Shown piece by piece: positions 21,755 to 31,879 of a stretch of 64,000 nucleotides of DNA. Both the position numbers and the translations under genes were made by a program. The notes beneath the pieces were generated by a model, which made no database searches, had not been told where the DNA came from, and worked only from the letters and a program-made list of their open reading frames with translations. The DNA comes from Trichobilharzia regenti (taxonomy: Eukaryota > Platyhelminthes > Trematoda > Strigeidida > Schistosomatidae), in NCBI GenBank assembly GCA_944472135.2, contig OX235263.1, positions 26,527,379 through 26,591,378 of the forward strand. The letters run 5' to 3'. Within the stretch, counting starts at the first letter, position 1; each line of letters opens with the position of its first letter.

Positions 21755-21960
21755 CAACAACAGAATGATTAATGGATATGCAGGTGATCCGGGTTCATTT
21801 CTTAGCCGATGCAATGCTGAACCTTACATAGTTTGTTAGCATATAGAAGGCTTACGAGTCAAGGGAAGGTTGCGTGTGAGGCTCACAGCTGCACTACCTT
21901 AGATAACAATAGCTCAACTACAAAAACGCCGAAATGTGGATCCCTGTGTTCCCCATAGAA
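21755..21960 (+). mobile_element. Decayed SINE-T copy
   Basis: A B-box remnant ('ccgggttcatttc') and tail phrases ('gggaaggttgcgtgtgaggct') lie in the family order. The A box is weak. Confidence 0.4.
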
Positions 21961-22059
21961 AGCAATTTATGAATATGAATAAATTAACCAGAGATGTCTG
22001 AAATTAAGTTCGATTGCTGTGGAAAGAGTATCTGTTATATGCTTTGGAAACTGTAGAGT

Positions 22060-22400
22060 AATTCTACTATTATTCCTTAGTGTTCTGAGCGAATAATAGG
22101 GCCTCAAAAGAACAAATGCATTTCATCCTGTTTCCTGAAATCTTCTTGAACTGGCTACACATTTGCATTCAATACGATCTCCTTTCTGTCACCTTCAGAC
22201 CATAGCCTAACTCGTTTTATAGTGTTTAGGTTCCATCCGGTGGCCTGAACTGCCTACAGCAACAGTCGATTGTATTCTTAGCGTGTATCCTCACCATCTT
22301 TGCATTTTTCGCCATTTTTGTTGGGTAATAGGTTGTCTGATGAACCACCGCCTGACAGAGTTTCTTCTTTCTAACTCGAGTACGAAAACTGTCCGAAAGT
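22060..22400 (-). mobile_element. RTE-clade 3' end fragment, antisense to the gene
   Basis: The fragment begins with 'ctattattccttagtgttctgagcg' and 'aatagggcctcaaa', the RTE 3' terminus on the minus strand, followed by the shared blocks ('tacgatctcc', 'ccatccggtggcctgaactg', 'aataggttgtctgatg'). No coding part is recognisable. Confidence 0.55.
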
Positions 22401-22434
22401 TACTTACCAAATAAATTTCAGCGTACTATTTATG

Positions 22435-22680
22435 TAAAAGTGTGTCCGTGGCACAGCGGTAGAATGCTTGCCAACCAGCCTGGTTCGGGGTTCGAACCCC
22501 TACCGACGCACTCCTTTACCTTACTAAGCCGAAAATAAGAATGGTAACGAAGGGAGGTCGGGCACCAGACTAGCAAACCCATCCAGTGAAAATAAATCCT
22601 ACTGCTTATGAAACTTCAAAGACACAGCCTGAAGCGCTGTGTTGCACTGGGAACGTAGAGGAATAAGAAAATTATGCAAA
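22435..22680 (+). mobile_element. SINE-T copy with intact Pol III boxes
   Basis: The tRNA-like head has an A box (TGGCACAGCGG, 22449-22459) and a B box (GGTTCGAACCC, 22489-22499), with T-arm pairing GGGG/CCCC. The tail runs through 'cctttaccttactaagcc', 'aacgaagggaggtcgggc' and 'ctgaagcgctgtgttgcactgggaacg', and ends near 'ggaataagaa'. It is the best-preserved SINE-T copy in the window and has no hammerhead motif. The head is a SINE promoter, not a functional tRNA: no proper anticodon arm is present. Confidence 0.85.
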
Positions 22681-22984
22681 CATGAAAAAGAAACACATTG
22701 AATGTTAGGGCGAGGAATAAGCTCTCAAAATCTTCTCGTATTTATCATAGGGATTCAAAATCAAATAACGGATGTAAGGAAATGACAGAATGCTACTGCC
22801 TTTGTCTTGATTCACAAAGTTTTATTAATTTAAAATTATAAACGTATAATACCTATTTATTTGGAAGTCACTTAGTTTCATCCAGAATAAACAACAATGT
22901 GTGTATTGAAGCAATTCCAAATTTCTGATAAACAGTGACCCATTGTATAATTACGGTGAAATATTATGCTAATTTATGCTGGAT

Positions 22985-23460
22985 ATTATTGTTCCCTCGG
23001 TTTCAGCAGAATATATGTATTCTTTCCTATTTACTGCAGTCTCCCATAGCTAGCTTCACGACTGCCCATAACCTCTCATCGCCTTTCCACACGATCTCTT
23101 GCAGATCAAATAAAGTATAATTATATTTTAATAGTTTACACACCATAATAAGTTTTGTTATTGGTAATATTTCGAGCAGTGATGTGAACACGGGCAGTAA
23201 TTTTGCTCGAAATATTACCAATAACAAAACTTATCATTGTGTGTAAACTATTGAAATATAATTATACTTTATTTGATCTAATCCACAATACTCAAACTTT
23301 TTACTGGTATTAATTCTTGCAGATCACTTTCAAACGCTGAACTCGCCATTTCTCACTCGAGTGTCCTGTCTATTTCCATTTTCTTCTGTATATTTCTTAA
23401 GTGATGGGTCACTTTCCAGAGTTCCTTACTGCTAATTCTTTCCAACTAGCGATGTGGTTC
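22985..23460 (-). mobile_element. RTE-clade fragment split by a hairpin insertion
   Basis: Left part 22985-23108 ('tattgttccctcggtttcagc', 'cactgcccataacctctcatc') and right part 23315-23460 ('atttctcactcgagtgtcc', 'ctatttccattttcttctg') follow the order of the RTE 3' region at 25790-26020. They are separated by the hairpin element and its target duplication. Confidence 0.6.
23103..23279. repeat. Hairpin element with 76-base arms
   Basis: 23103-23178 and 23204-23279 are inverted repeats with three mismatches over 76 bases and a 25-base loop (23179-23203). The inserted segment, roughly 23109-23314, is flanked by an exact 12-base direct repeat (TCTTGCAGATCA at 23097-23108 and 23315-23326), the expected mark of an insertion into the RTE relic. 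It has no coding capacity. Confidence 0.9.
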
Positions 23461-24000
23461 TCAGAGAAGAGCAAAGGCAGCTGCCTATGGAAGCCTAAAG
23501 TGACCTGTTGAAAATACTATCGGTGAGGTGCCGTCTAAGTCTGTGAGATGCCTTATCTAACATTGGTGTTAAAAATTCAAATCTTGTCGTTTATGCTTTG
23601 CCTAAACTTTCAAATTTGTTTCAGATTAATGAGGGTCTGTGACTCCCAAATACTGGCTAGCTTTGACAGCCTCAGCCATAATGTCGCCAATCTTTCCTAG
23701 ATTAGTGAAAGAAGTGTTGAGGATACGAAACTGTGAAATTACTGAAATGATTTCAGAAACATTTAGTATACCTTTGCTAATTTGCATGACAACATTAACT
23801 CTTATGAAACAGTCCCCGTGACTGTGTTATCTAAATGAAACTATACCCGGTTACTTGTCAATTTCTATTTTGTTGAAACATGTCCTGATTATCTCAAATC
23901 AAAACTGTATCTAATGAAATGATATTTCAAGTACTCAGGAGTTTATGACCTGTCATATGAAATCAAAAACATTGCAATTGCTTATTAGTTTAGTTGATTT
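23460..24000. other. Unassigned intronic stretch
   Basis: No gene or clear repeat is seen; the small frame at 23639-23821 has no splice sites or domain. Confidence 0.45.
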
Positions 24001-24009
24001 GATATATAA

Positions 24010-24515
24010 AACACAGTGAGTAGTGATACAGTATTCATTTAATTGGATGACAGTGTTTCGAGCATGGCTTTATCTTGCTGCTCATAATCACATCAATGTA
24101 TTATTCTCACAGTTTTATGATTTATTTTATATAATTCACATGCTTCCACTTCTTACTTGTTGCAATCATTAGATTGATTGATTCTGTTAGGTTGGATAAT
24201 CTAGAAGAAAGTTCAGCCACTTTCATGTAATCACATAATGAGTTATATGGGACATGGTGATGGTATTCAAAAGTAATTTAATTAGTTGGAGAGAGAATCT
24301 TTGTTCATCCACTCAATACCGAACATTTAGAATCGTAAATGAAGCATCGCCTATACGGTCAATAAACAATAAGAGCGGGGGAAGGGCAGTAGAAAAAATA
24401 TATGTAAGCAAATTATGAAGCCATGCTAATAATACACTGATACGATTATGAGCAGCACTAAATTGTGACCGAAATGTCATCCAGTTAATAATGCTGTCTC
24501 ACCCACAGTGTCTGA
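24010..24515. repeat. Fold-back family element, diverged
   Basis: The left part (24010-24130: 'acacagtgagtagtgatacagt', 'gtttcgagcatgg', 'tgctgctcataatcacatcaatgtatta') is inverted in the right part (24425-24515: 'aatacactgatacgattatgagcagca', 'gaccgaaatgtcatcc', 'gctgtctcacccac'). It has the same architecture as the large palindrome at 50130-50956 but is much more diverged. Confidence 0.65.
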
Positions 24516-25320
24516 TATCAGATGAATTCATCTAAGGTGGAATTACGTCCTACCACAATGCCCAAGTACTACGCTTACGTTAAAAATGCTGAATTTTTAT
24601 GTTGTGTAGTTGTCGGGTTTAAGGGTATTCCAATGGCAATGAAAACGACTTGGAACAATCTAAATTAAGAACTAGTCATGACAAACGTTGTCACACGACA
24701 GAAAGAATTTTGATCATTCATAAAGAAAATGAGCAAGTTGAAATTTGCATTACAATGATGCTGTCTAAGAGGACATTGAGAACTCCACAACCAGGTCACC
24801 AGCCAGGTCAGACAACTCGAACACATCATAACTAAGGATACTGTCTTGGAATGTGAATAAATATTCCTTTTCACATATTCAACAGAAGGTATTTTAATCT
24901 TCCGCACATGAACGTGTTTCAGTATGTTCATAGACTTTATTGATATAATCTGATTTGTTCATAAATACTGTCTATTTATTCCTGTCTGATTAAGTAGTTA
25001 CTATGTTCTTTTCATTCCCCCAATGACATGGAATTTCTGTTTCTTCGTGGGATAATTTTTTTCTCGATTTTTTCTGGTGCTCTAATTCGCTCATCACCTA
25101 TTTTGTATGCTACACTTGATGCTACTATTACTCTAGGAATGATATCCCCAGATTTTTACTTATTACCTGCTACATTGAAGTTTAACTCCTTTTTTCTACT
25201 ATTTTAATTTCATCAGAGTTCATTGTCTTTGTTGCGAGGTTGGTTCCATCAATGGATGAGATGGTATTTCACTAACAACGTCATTTGTTATCAAGTGTTG
25301 GTTTTTACAGAAATTTGATC
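24516..25320. other. Unassigned intronic stretch
   Basis: No gene or recognised repeat is seen over about 0.8 kb. Confidence 0.45.
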
Positions 25321-25324
25321 TATT

Positions 25325-25530
25325 ACAGGTTTGATCACCAGTAGACATCAGTTAGGCAACTACTGGAAAAACAACATGGAGTACTGGACAAGGACAACCG
25401 TTTCGTCATAGATTAAGACTCTTCTGCAGTACCAACCCAATGGGCTGTACAAACCTAAGGCTGACTCTTAAACCATCCAGTCACTGAGACGTGACCCCAT
25501 GACCCATGAATCCTTACTTCTGCCAGTCAC
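25325..25530 (-). mobile_element. SINE-H copy, decayed
   Basis: 'gacatcagttaggcaactactggaaaaa' and 'ggagtactggac' lead to 'gtttcgtcatagattaagactcttctgcagtac': GAAA is kept, but the core reads CAGAAGA (U4 changed to A) on the minus strand. The tRNA-like head is badly decayed. Confidence 0.65.
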
Positions 25531-25734
25531 CGATAAATAAATGTAGCTCATCCTCGTGATCAAACCTGCAAACACTGAAATCACTGCAAACGGACACTTG
25601 ATAGTTATTCTGATGCTCATTAGTGACTGACAGTATGCAAGACGTTACGTAAAGTCCTAGTGAGAAGTCGAAACCAGCTGGGTCCACCAAGTCAACTAAG
25701 AGATAATCTATCCGTCTACAACGATGACTAAAGA

Positions 25735-26450
25735 TTGTGCTATTATTATTTCTTTGTGTTCCGGTTCGAACATACGGCTTCAAAAACGGTTCTCCACTTT
25801 CTTTTATTTCCTGCCACCCTCGTTATCTGGTTAGCTCTGAGATTGCCCATAAGCTCTCATCTCCTCAAACTCGCCAAACTACCTCCTCTATGCCCCACCC
25901 ACACTGACTACCCACTTGTCGCTTCCCATTCGGATTCCACTCGAATAATGGCCTGCATAGACGGCGATGTTATTCAGCGGCTTCATCATCGTGTTTTCTA
26001 TCCATCTCCATTTTCTTCAGAATATTTGTTGAGCGATCGGCTGTCGCCAGTTGGTTGGCTCCCGGACAGCCTGTCAGCCAGAGTTTCTTGTTACTAATCC
26101 TTCTAACGGCCGACCGGCTCTCTGGCTAACCATTTAATCTTCAGTATGGAGCCAGCCAGTGAAGCGGGCAGCTGTTGATAAAAGTCTGAAGTGGCTTGCT
26201 GGAAATCTTATTTGTGACACTCTGCCCATGTTTTTGACTCATATAGGAGAAGTGACTGACTGAATTCACATTTATGTTGAACTCAATCCGTATCTTGTTC
26301 TCCATGTTGCCTGAATTGTTGCACAGGATTTTCAAACTGATTTCAAGTTGGTTGATGAAAGCGTACTTTGTTTTTTTCGATTCCGATTCTAACCTTGACA
26401 CCTTCGACCGTTCAGCTGGTCTGTGGTTGAAACCGTGCTTCCTCTCTCAA
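25735..26450 (-). pseudogene. RTE-clade retrotransposon 3' part (relic), antisense
   Basis: On the minus strand 26141-26401 encodes a stretch aligning with the C-terminal region of RTE reverse transcriptases: a 'NKIRIEFNINVNSV' segment, then 'ISSKPLQTFINSCPL' (compare the 'LQTFVNKCLR' type motif). It is followed by a GGCT/GGCC-rich linker and about 300 bases of 3' sequence ending in 'aaataataat' at 25737. Stops and shifts are frequent. The homologous copy is 4865-5620. Confidence 0.75.
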
Positions 26451-26890
26451 ATCTTTCCTATTGATGGTGATTGGTGCTGGTTGTTGTTGGTTGGTTGGTT
26501 GGTTATTTTCAATATTGTCTCCTTTATGTCCATCTGCAGTCCTGTCTTCGTTACCTTCTAGGCTCTTCTGTCAGTTTGATGTTTTTCACCTACCTGCACG
26601 TCTTCGAGTTTGCGTGACATTAAACGTAGATTATCCACGCATTAAATTCAGATCTTCTAGAGTCTTCTGATCTGTAAATGCATCGTATTCCTGTCTTCTC
26701 ACATCCTGAGCACACTCTGACGCATAATTCGGTTCGCCACAATTATGAATAGAATCGGTGATAATAGGAAGGCAGTTTTGTCTTACTCCAGCATTCATTT
26801 CAAACGCGTCTCTGAGTTTTCCTTTGTGAATTACCTGACATATGCCATTGAAACATAGCTGTTGAGTGAGGTTGGTAAAGACTTGTGGAA
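26451..26890. other. Probable further RTE-derived sequence
   Basis: A short GGTT tract lies at about 26487-26502. The sequence continues the antisense RTE relic in composition, but no motif is visible and I cannot set a boundary. Confidence 0.35.
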
Positions 26891-26899
26891 AAATATATC

Positions 26900-27060
26900 A
26901 TGAATTCAAAGAAGTTGGAATTGATGGTCTCGCCAATGGACTGAGGTTTCAGTAGCTGAATGACCTATAGGCTGTCCTTGTAACCAGTGTGTATTTACTG
27001 ATGAAGAGTTACAAACTAGGATGAGATAGCTGACCAGTGGTAGAACTTTTTAATTTGAGT
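26900..27060 (+). mobile_element. SINE-H fragment, sense
   Basis: 'tatcatgaattcaaagaagttgg' head, A-box remnant ('agtagctgaatgacctat'), then the hammerhead region near 26996 ('actgatgaagagttacaaactagg') with the C3-to-A core and GAAA mutated to GAGA. Confidence 0.6.
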
Positions 27061-27334
27061 GATTTTTGGGTTTATTGAAAGCAGACGATCCCGCCTTTCC
27101 GGCTCATTTTAAGTATGATTTTATAATCATCATCATTATTTACTCTTTTTAAGTTTAGATTTGAGTCGTTTGATCCTGTCTGATGATAGCTAGTTTCCTG
27201 GCAGTAGTGTTGATTCCTTCTTCTTGTAAACGGAATCTACTGAGCTCACAGTGTCTAAGTTTTACACTTACATGAAATAATTTGCATATCACCAATGATA
27301 TTAAATTACTGTGGACTAATATTTTAAGGTCCAG

Positions 27335-27600
27335 TCCATAAATTCTAACTTCTATCAATTCACGACATAGTGCGACCACTCCACAATGGCTTCGTCGGTG
27401 AGTAAATGTCCTCACCTTCGACCTTCTGTACCGTACTGCTCGTGAATTTCTACCTTGACTCCAGGTTAACTGGCTAACTTGTGCTAGTAGCTAATGAGCA
27501 TTAGATTAATTTCCAAGTATTGACTTTATAGGGATTTTGTTTGATTGGTCGGACTATTTCATCATGAGCTGACATGTAGGCTTTTAGCTGCTTCTTTGTC
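27335..27600 (-). mobile_element. SINE-H distal segment and 3' tail
   Basis: 'aattctaacttctatcaattcacgacatagtgcgac' and the downstream block up to 'gagcattagattaatttcc' match the outer segment of minus-oriented copies. The terminal phrase 'tgactttatagggattttgtttgatt' and 'catcatgagctgacat' begin the next unit at 27545-27580. Confidence 0.55.
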
Positions 27601-27604
27601 TGTA

Positions 27605-28340
27605 AAACGGAATACAAATTCTTCCTTCTACTGCTAGCTAACCATCATTACAGGTTTTTTTTTAAGGAATTAAGGGCAATGACTGAAATCATTTTCAATT
27701 TCATACACATAGAACAAGCTGTTTTTTTCTTTTTTGCCTGCATTTGCCAGTGCAACGTATTAGTGTATTATTTATTCTCCGAATATATTAGTAAGAACGT
27801 GAATAATTTCACTGTAGGTTTGCCTTACTTATCGTGAATGCATGGTGTAAACATTAAAGATTATCAAATATTACCAGAAACCACAAACGGTTTTCATGGC
27901 TGACCTACAAGGAGGTTATATTATATACAAACAGTTTTTCTGCCCCTTTTAGTAGAACAAACGGCTTTGAACTTTGAACTATAGGCAGAGCTGTTGTGCT
28001 GCCAGTCTCACATCAAATGTTTCTGGTATCTTTTGCTGACTATAGGCTCGTACACTAGGCGAGGCTTAGGTGTGTGTGTGGATCCTGACCACCTTCGGGA
28101 TTCGAGAGCACTTGTGAATATTTTTGCATAACAGTGTGATGAATCTTTTACATAAGAGAAATTTGAGCATTCTGACTTTAACATTAGGAATACGATATCA
28201 GCGAAGGGGCTGTTTATCGGATGTAAAGGTGGTGTATTTAAACGTTGGGCTACATGAAATTCCATCTGCATACTACAGCTAATGTATCGTGTTTCATCTG
28301 TACTTTTGTAACAGAATATGATGTCAAACTGTATTTACTG
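27605..28340. other. Unassigned intronic stretch
   Basis: No gene or clear repeat is seen; minus-strand frame 28008-28271 lacks splice signals and a recognisable domain. Confidence 0.45.
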
Positions 28341-28344
28341 TTGC

Positions 28345-28590
28345 AGGATATCTTCACGAGCTGACATTGATTAGAGAACCACTGGAAAACCTCGGAGTAC
28401 TGAATGGCCGTTTCATCCTAGTTTGGGGCTCTACAGCAAAACGCACCCACCGGGGTTCGAACCCAGGAACTTCTGGTTACAAAGCGAGCTCGTAGACCGT
28501 TACTTGATTATCAGTGACATGGACACTGGCAACTGGCTCTATTCAGGTAGGCAGTTACCTGAGGTTCTAGTGGGAAGTCGTGACCAGTAG
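28345..28590 (-). mobile_element. SINE-H copy 1 of a three-copy cluster
   Basis: The hammerhead region (28408-28440) keeps GAAA, but the core reads CTGTAGA (A6 changed to U), so it is inactive. B box 'gggttcgaaccc' is intact on the minus strand near 28445; the A box is decayed. It lies left of a plus-oriented copy. Confidence 0.8.
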
Positions 28591-28639
28591 GGTGTGAGAA
28601 CAAATACTCGCCGAAGACATTGGTTAATGGTTACGCTAT

Positions 28640-28905
28640 ATCATGAATTGGCAGAAGTTAGCATTCATGGGCCATTCGATCGGGTTCCAGTGACTTAATG
28701 GTCTACGAGCTAGCTCGCCTTGTAACCAGAAGGTCCTCCATTCAACCCCTGGCGGTGCGTGCGTACTGATGAAGAGTCCCAAACTAGGACAAAACAGCTG
28801 TGCATTACTCCTAGTGCTGGTTTTCCCATGGTTTTTTAACCAATGTCAGCTCATAATGAAATCCTGTAACTAATCAACCAAATTCAATTGATGGTTTGTA
28901 GGGAT
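28640..28905 (+). mobile_element. SINE-H copy 2 of a three-copy cluster
   Basis: A 'catgaattggcagaagttag' head, A-box region 'agtgacttaatggtctacgagc', decayed B box, and hammerhead region 28765-28814 with core ATGAAGA (C3 changed to A), intact stem II halves GTCC/GGAC and GAAA changed to AAAA. Together with copy 1 it forms an inverted dimer. Confidence 0.8.
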
Positions 28906-28914
28906 TTGGTTGGT

Positions 28915-29260
28915 TTCAGGATTTCATCATGAGCTGACATTAGTTAGAGAACCATTGGAAAACCAGCTGGGAGTACTGGACAGCTGTTTCGTCAGTCTAG
29001 TTTGGGACTCTTCAGCAGTGCGCGCCCACCGGGATTCGAACCCAGGACCTTCCGGTTACAAGGCGAGCTCGTATACCATTAAGCCACTGGGACCCGATCC
29101 AATGGTCCTTGAATTCTAGCTTCTGCCAATTCATGACATAGTGCAACCGCTAGCCAATGTTTCGGCGAGTATTTGTCCTCACACCCGACCAGCTGCACCC
29201 TACTGGTCACGACTTGCCACTGGAACCCAGGTAACTACCTACCAAATTCCTACAAACCAA
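28915..29260 (-). mobile_element. SINE-H copy 3, best-preserved copy
   Basis: On the minus strand the A box (TGGCTTAATGG, 29076-29086) and B box (GGTTCGAATCC, 29032-29042) both match the Pol III consensus. The hammerhead 28973-29021 immediately downstream keeps every catalytic nucleotide. The 3' segment ends at 'gctgacattagttagagaacc'. This copy is the closest to a family master in the window. The open frame 28910-29119 is non-coding read-through. Confidence 0.88.
28973..29021 (-). ncRNA. Hammerhead ribozyme motif, catalytic core intact
   Basis: Read 5'-3' on the minus strand: 5' arm GCACTG, core CTGAAGA (CUGANGA with N7 = A), stem II GTC...GAC, GAAA box, a short stem III/loop CAGCT, cleavage triplet GTC, then 3' arm CAGTAC. 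Stem I pairs five of six positions. This is the layout of SM-alpha hammerheads (short stem III, cleavage after GUC), which are known to self-cleave. Activity here is an inference from the intact core. Confidence 0.72.
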
Positions 29261-29279
29261 ACTTGAGTATTTACTGTTT

Positions 29280-30285
29280 TGCTAATTTTTAAAATTTTAA
29301 GACCAAGTGACTTTTAAGTTTTTAACAACACTAAGAAAAAGCATCGCGGTGGTTGGTAACGAGACTTAAAACGCTTGGCTTGACATGACACTATTGTTCG
29401 TGTTATCAACAGTACCAACTTCTGTTTTCTTTTCATCACAAGAATATGCATCTGCAGTTTCTTGTATCCACTGATTCTTGTCATAATATGGCTACAATCA
29501 CACTATAGGAAATTAGGCTTGACGAGTTTTATGATGGCAATTTATCTCATTACTTGGTTTCACATTATCTAGACAAGATCGGCTTTGCTCCAAAAGGACG
29601 TGTGGTGTGGATTTATTATGATTATTATTCATTATCATTTATAAAAAGAATTTGTAATTTATGATAGACCTTACAACTGTTTAGTGTTATTCAAGTCTCA
29701 GTATTTCAACGTTGGTATTTAACCACTAGACACTGATGGCATTTATTATCAAAAACTTTACTGCATAAGTAAGACGTTTGTAGGCCGCATTAATATTTAG
29801 ATATCCTTTGTCTTAGTTTTGTCCAATGGTAGTGATTTTTATTACATAATCACTTTGACCTTAGGATATTTTTTGACACATGAGGGTGACTGTTTGCTTT
29901 TTCCTATTGGCTGCGAGATGACTATCTTTGTTCTTATGTAAACTGTAATTTAAGTCAATGTCCACTTGTCGGTTGATTGAAGATTCGTCTTGATATTAGG
30001 CTATAAATATAACTTATACATCAAAAAAAAATTTCCACGTAACCATTCAAATTTCTTTTTGAAGACGGCAACATAAATAATAATTAAAAAGCAGCTTTTG
30101 TTTAAGAGTTCTATGTTTTCATGATTCGAGACACGTGTTATAATAACAAGTTGAGTAAAGTCAAGTATTCAGGTCAACAGTACGTATGAATATTTGCCCT
30201 CCACACAACTTAATATTTACTCTAGTCATTTCGAATCATTAACATTTAAAATACTTGCTTAACAAGTGCTATTTGTTTCGTGTAT
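29280..30285. other. Unassigned AT-rich intronic stretch
   Basis: About 1 kb with no gene, RNA gene or recognised repeat. Confidence 0.5.
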
Positions 30286-30289
30286 TTGT

Positions 30290-30450
30290 ATACCCTAGTT
30301 GACTGAGGGACCTAGGTTCCGAGCACAGTGGGTGAGTACTGCTGATGAGTCATAGGCTAGGAAGAAACAATTATCTAATACTCTCCGTTGATTTTCAGTA
30401 GGTCTCTAACTGAACTCATTTCGTGATCTCTCTTGAAATACGGTTTTAAA
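30290..30450 (+). mobile_element. SINE-H fragment, sense
   Basis: B-box remnant ('taggttccgagcac'), hammerhead 30336-30381 and family 3' segment ('agtaggtctctaactgaactcat'). The 5' half of the tRNA-like head is missing. Confidence 0.65.
30336..30381 (+). ncRNA. Hammerhead motif, core nucleotides kept, stems weak
   Basis: 5' arm GTACTG (30336-30341), core CTGATGA (30342-30348), GAAA (30364-30367), cleavage triplet ATC (30373-30375), 3' arm TAATAC. All catalytic positions are present. Stem I has one mismatch and one wobble, and stems II and III pair poorly, so the fold may not form. Confidence 0.45.
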
Positions 30451-30534
30451 CAGTTTTTTGTTAATACAGAAAATTAACGACATGACGCAAAAGGGTAGTG
30501 GTAAGTAACTCAAGTTAAAGTTTATTAAAGTACC

Positions 30535-30900
30535 TAATGGTTTCAGTTCAGTTTTTTATGGACAGACACCGGCCAGGACTACTGAACAGCTGTTTCGTCC
30601 TTGTTTAGTACTCTTCAGAAGTATAGACGTATGACCTCACCAACAGGAACTGAACTCAAAACCTTCAGGCTATAAGTTAAGCCCGTAGATCATTGAGCCA
30701 ATGAGACTGAGCTTAATAGCCCGTCAATTATAACTTATGCCGATTCGCAAAGTGAGTATACTATGAATGCCAGCTGACGTCGTTGGCGATTATTTTTCCT
30801 CCCATCCAACTTGGTGCACTCTGCTGGTCACAACTTCTCACCAGAACTTTAGGCAATATTATCTCGTAGTTTGTCACTAGTCAGTCCTACATTAGTTTTC
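30535..30900 (-). mobile_element. SINE-H copy
   Basis: Hammerhead 30579-30625, B-box region ('aggaactgaactcaaaacc'), A-box remnant ('cattgagccaatga'), distal block ('cttatgccgattcgcaaagtg', 'ggtgcactctgctggtcacaacttctcacc') and the 'ttttcaagtgtcagtttacagagattt' tail. It is followed by a sense fragment at 30910. Confidence 0.75.
30579..30625 (-). ncRNA. Hammerhead motif, core nucleotides kept
   Basis: Minus strand: core CTGAAGA (30612-30618), stem II GTAC...GGAC with one mismatch, GAAA (30593-30596), CAGCT, triplet GTT, 3' arm CAGTAG. Stem I is weakened by a U-C opposition next to the core. The motif is probably marginal or inactive, but no catalytic base is lost. Confidence 0.5.
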
Positions 30901-30909
30901 AAGTGTCAG

Positions 30910-31225
30910 TTTACAGAGATTTCACTGGCTTCAAGCCTGATCACCGTAAGTGAATTCAGTTAGGGAACCACTGAGAATCACGGAGTAGTGAACGTGTCAA
31001 TCGCCAATGACGTCGCCTGACAATCGTGGTTCAATAATAAACGAGCTCGCCCTGTAATCTGTAGGTCTTAAGTTCGACCTGTGGCTGTGGGGTTACAGCT
31101 GTGTACTCATGAATAGTCATAAACAACGACGAAACAACTATCCAGGACTCCCTGATTTTTCAGTAGTGGTTACCTAACTGAAGTTTATTCGTGATCAGTA
31201 TTGAAGGTAACGGATTCCTGCAAAC
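30910..31225 (+). mobile_element. SINE-H copy, sense, partner of 30535 copy
   Basis: The head phrase 'cgagctcgccctgtaatctgtaggtctta' is followed by B-box remnant 'agttcgacc'. Hammerhead remnant near 31107 ('gtactcatgaatagtcataaacaacgacgaaac') has GAAA intact and core TGAATA. The 3' segment ends at 'cctaactgaagtttattcgtgatc'. Confidence 0.7.
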
Positions 31226-31229
31226 CCAT

Positions 31230-31690
31230 AGTTTCAAAACTATTTTTTATTGAAATACCACTAGGATGCCATGAAAAGTCGTTATGAATCGACTTAAAAG
31301 TCGTAATTAGCCTAAAACTAGTCTTTATGAAAATTTATACAGGTGCGAATTCTTTCTTACATTGTGTGGTCACTGGGGTGTGCAACTAGCGCCAAATGTT
31401 TGAATTTTTACAGCCAAAGTTACAGTATGATCACAGTTACAGTATGACTCATAATTATAGTAAACCTTGAAATATTATTAGAAACTGAATCATGGAGGTG
31501 CTACACTTATTTTGAGGCTATCAGCTACACCATATAGGAGATTGTTGATAAGAACGAAACTTAAGTCTCAGGTACATTGTATTCTGTCGACAGGTAGGCC
31601 ATTAGTCTAGACGAAACGCCCGTCTTGAACTACATTGCTAGCCACTGTCGATCAACGAGTAAATGTCTTAAAGATTTATTCTTTGTTGTA
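31230..31690. other. Unassigned intronic stretch
   Basis: No gene or clear repeat; a short local duplication ('cagttacagtatgac' type) lies near 31420-31450. Confidence 0.45.
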
Positions 31691-31875
31691 TCTTTATTCA
31701 TTTTTATCTACCTTCCCCGTGGAATATAGGGCTTAATATTTTATGGTTGCGTCGCTGGTCATGCACTCAACCTTCCTTATTCTTCTGGACTTACTACCGG
31801 TTTGCACAATATCCAAGGCTTAGGAGTGCGTCTGTCAAGAGTTGAACCCCAAACCACGTAAATATTTGGAGAACA
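31690..31875 (-). mobile_element. SINE-T copy, decayed
   Basis: Tail ('ttccccgtggaatatagggct'), 'gctggtcatgcactcaaccttcc' and a B-box remnant ('gagttgaacccc') on the minus strand in the family order. Confidence 0.55.
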
Positions 31876-31879
31876 CACT

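Noticed and set aside
24650..24931. Overlapping frames on both strands in intron 1
   Set aside because: No domain, no splice sites, no extension of the cadherin frame.
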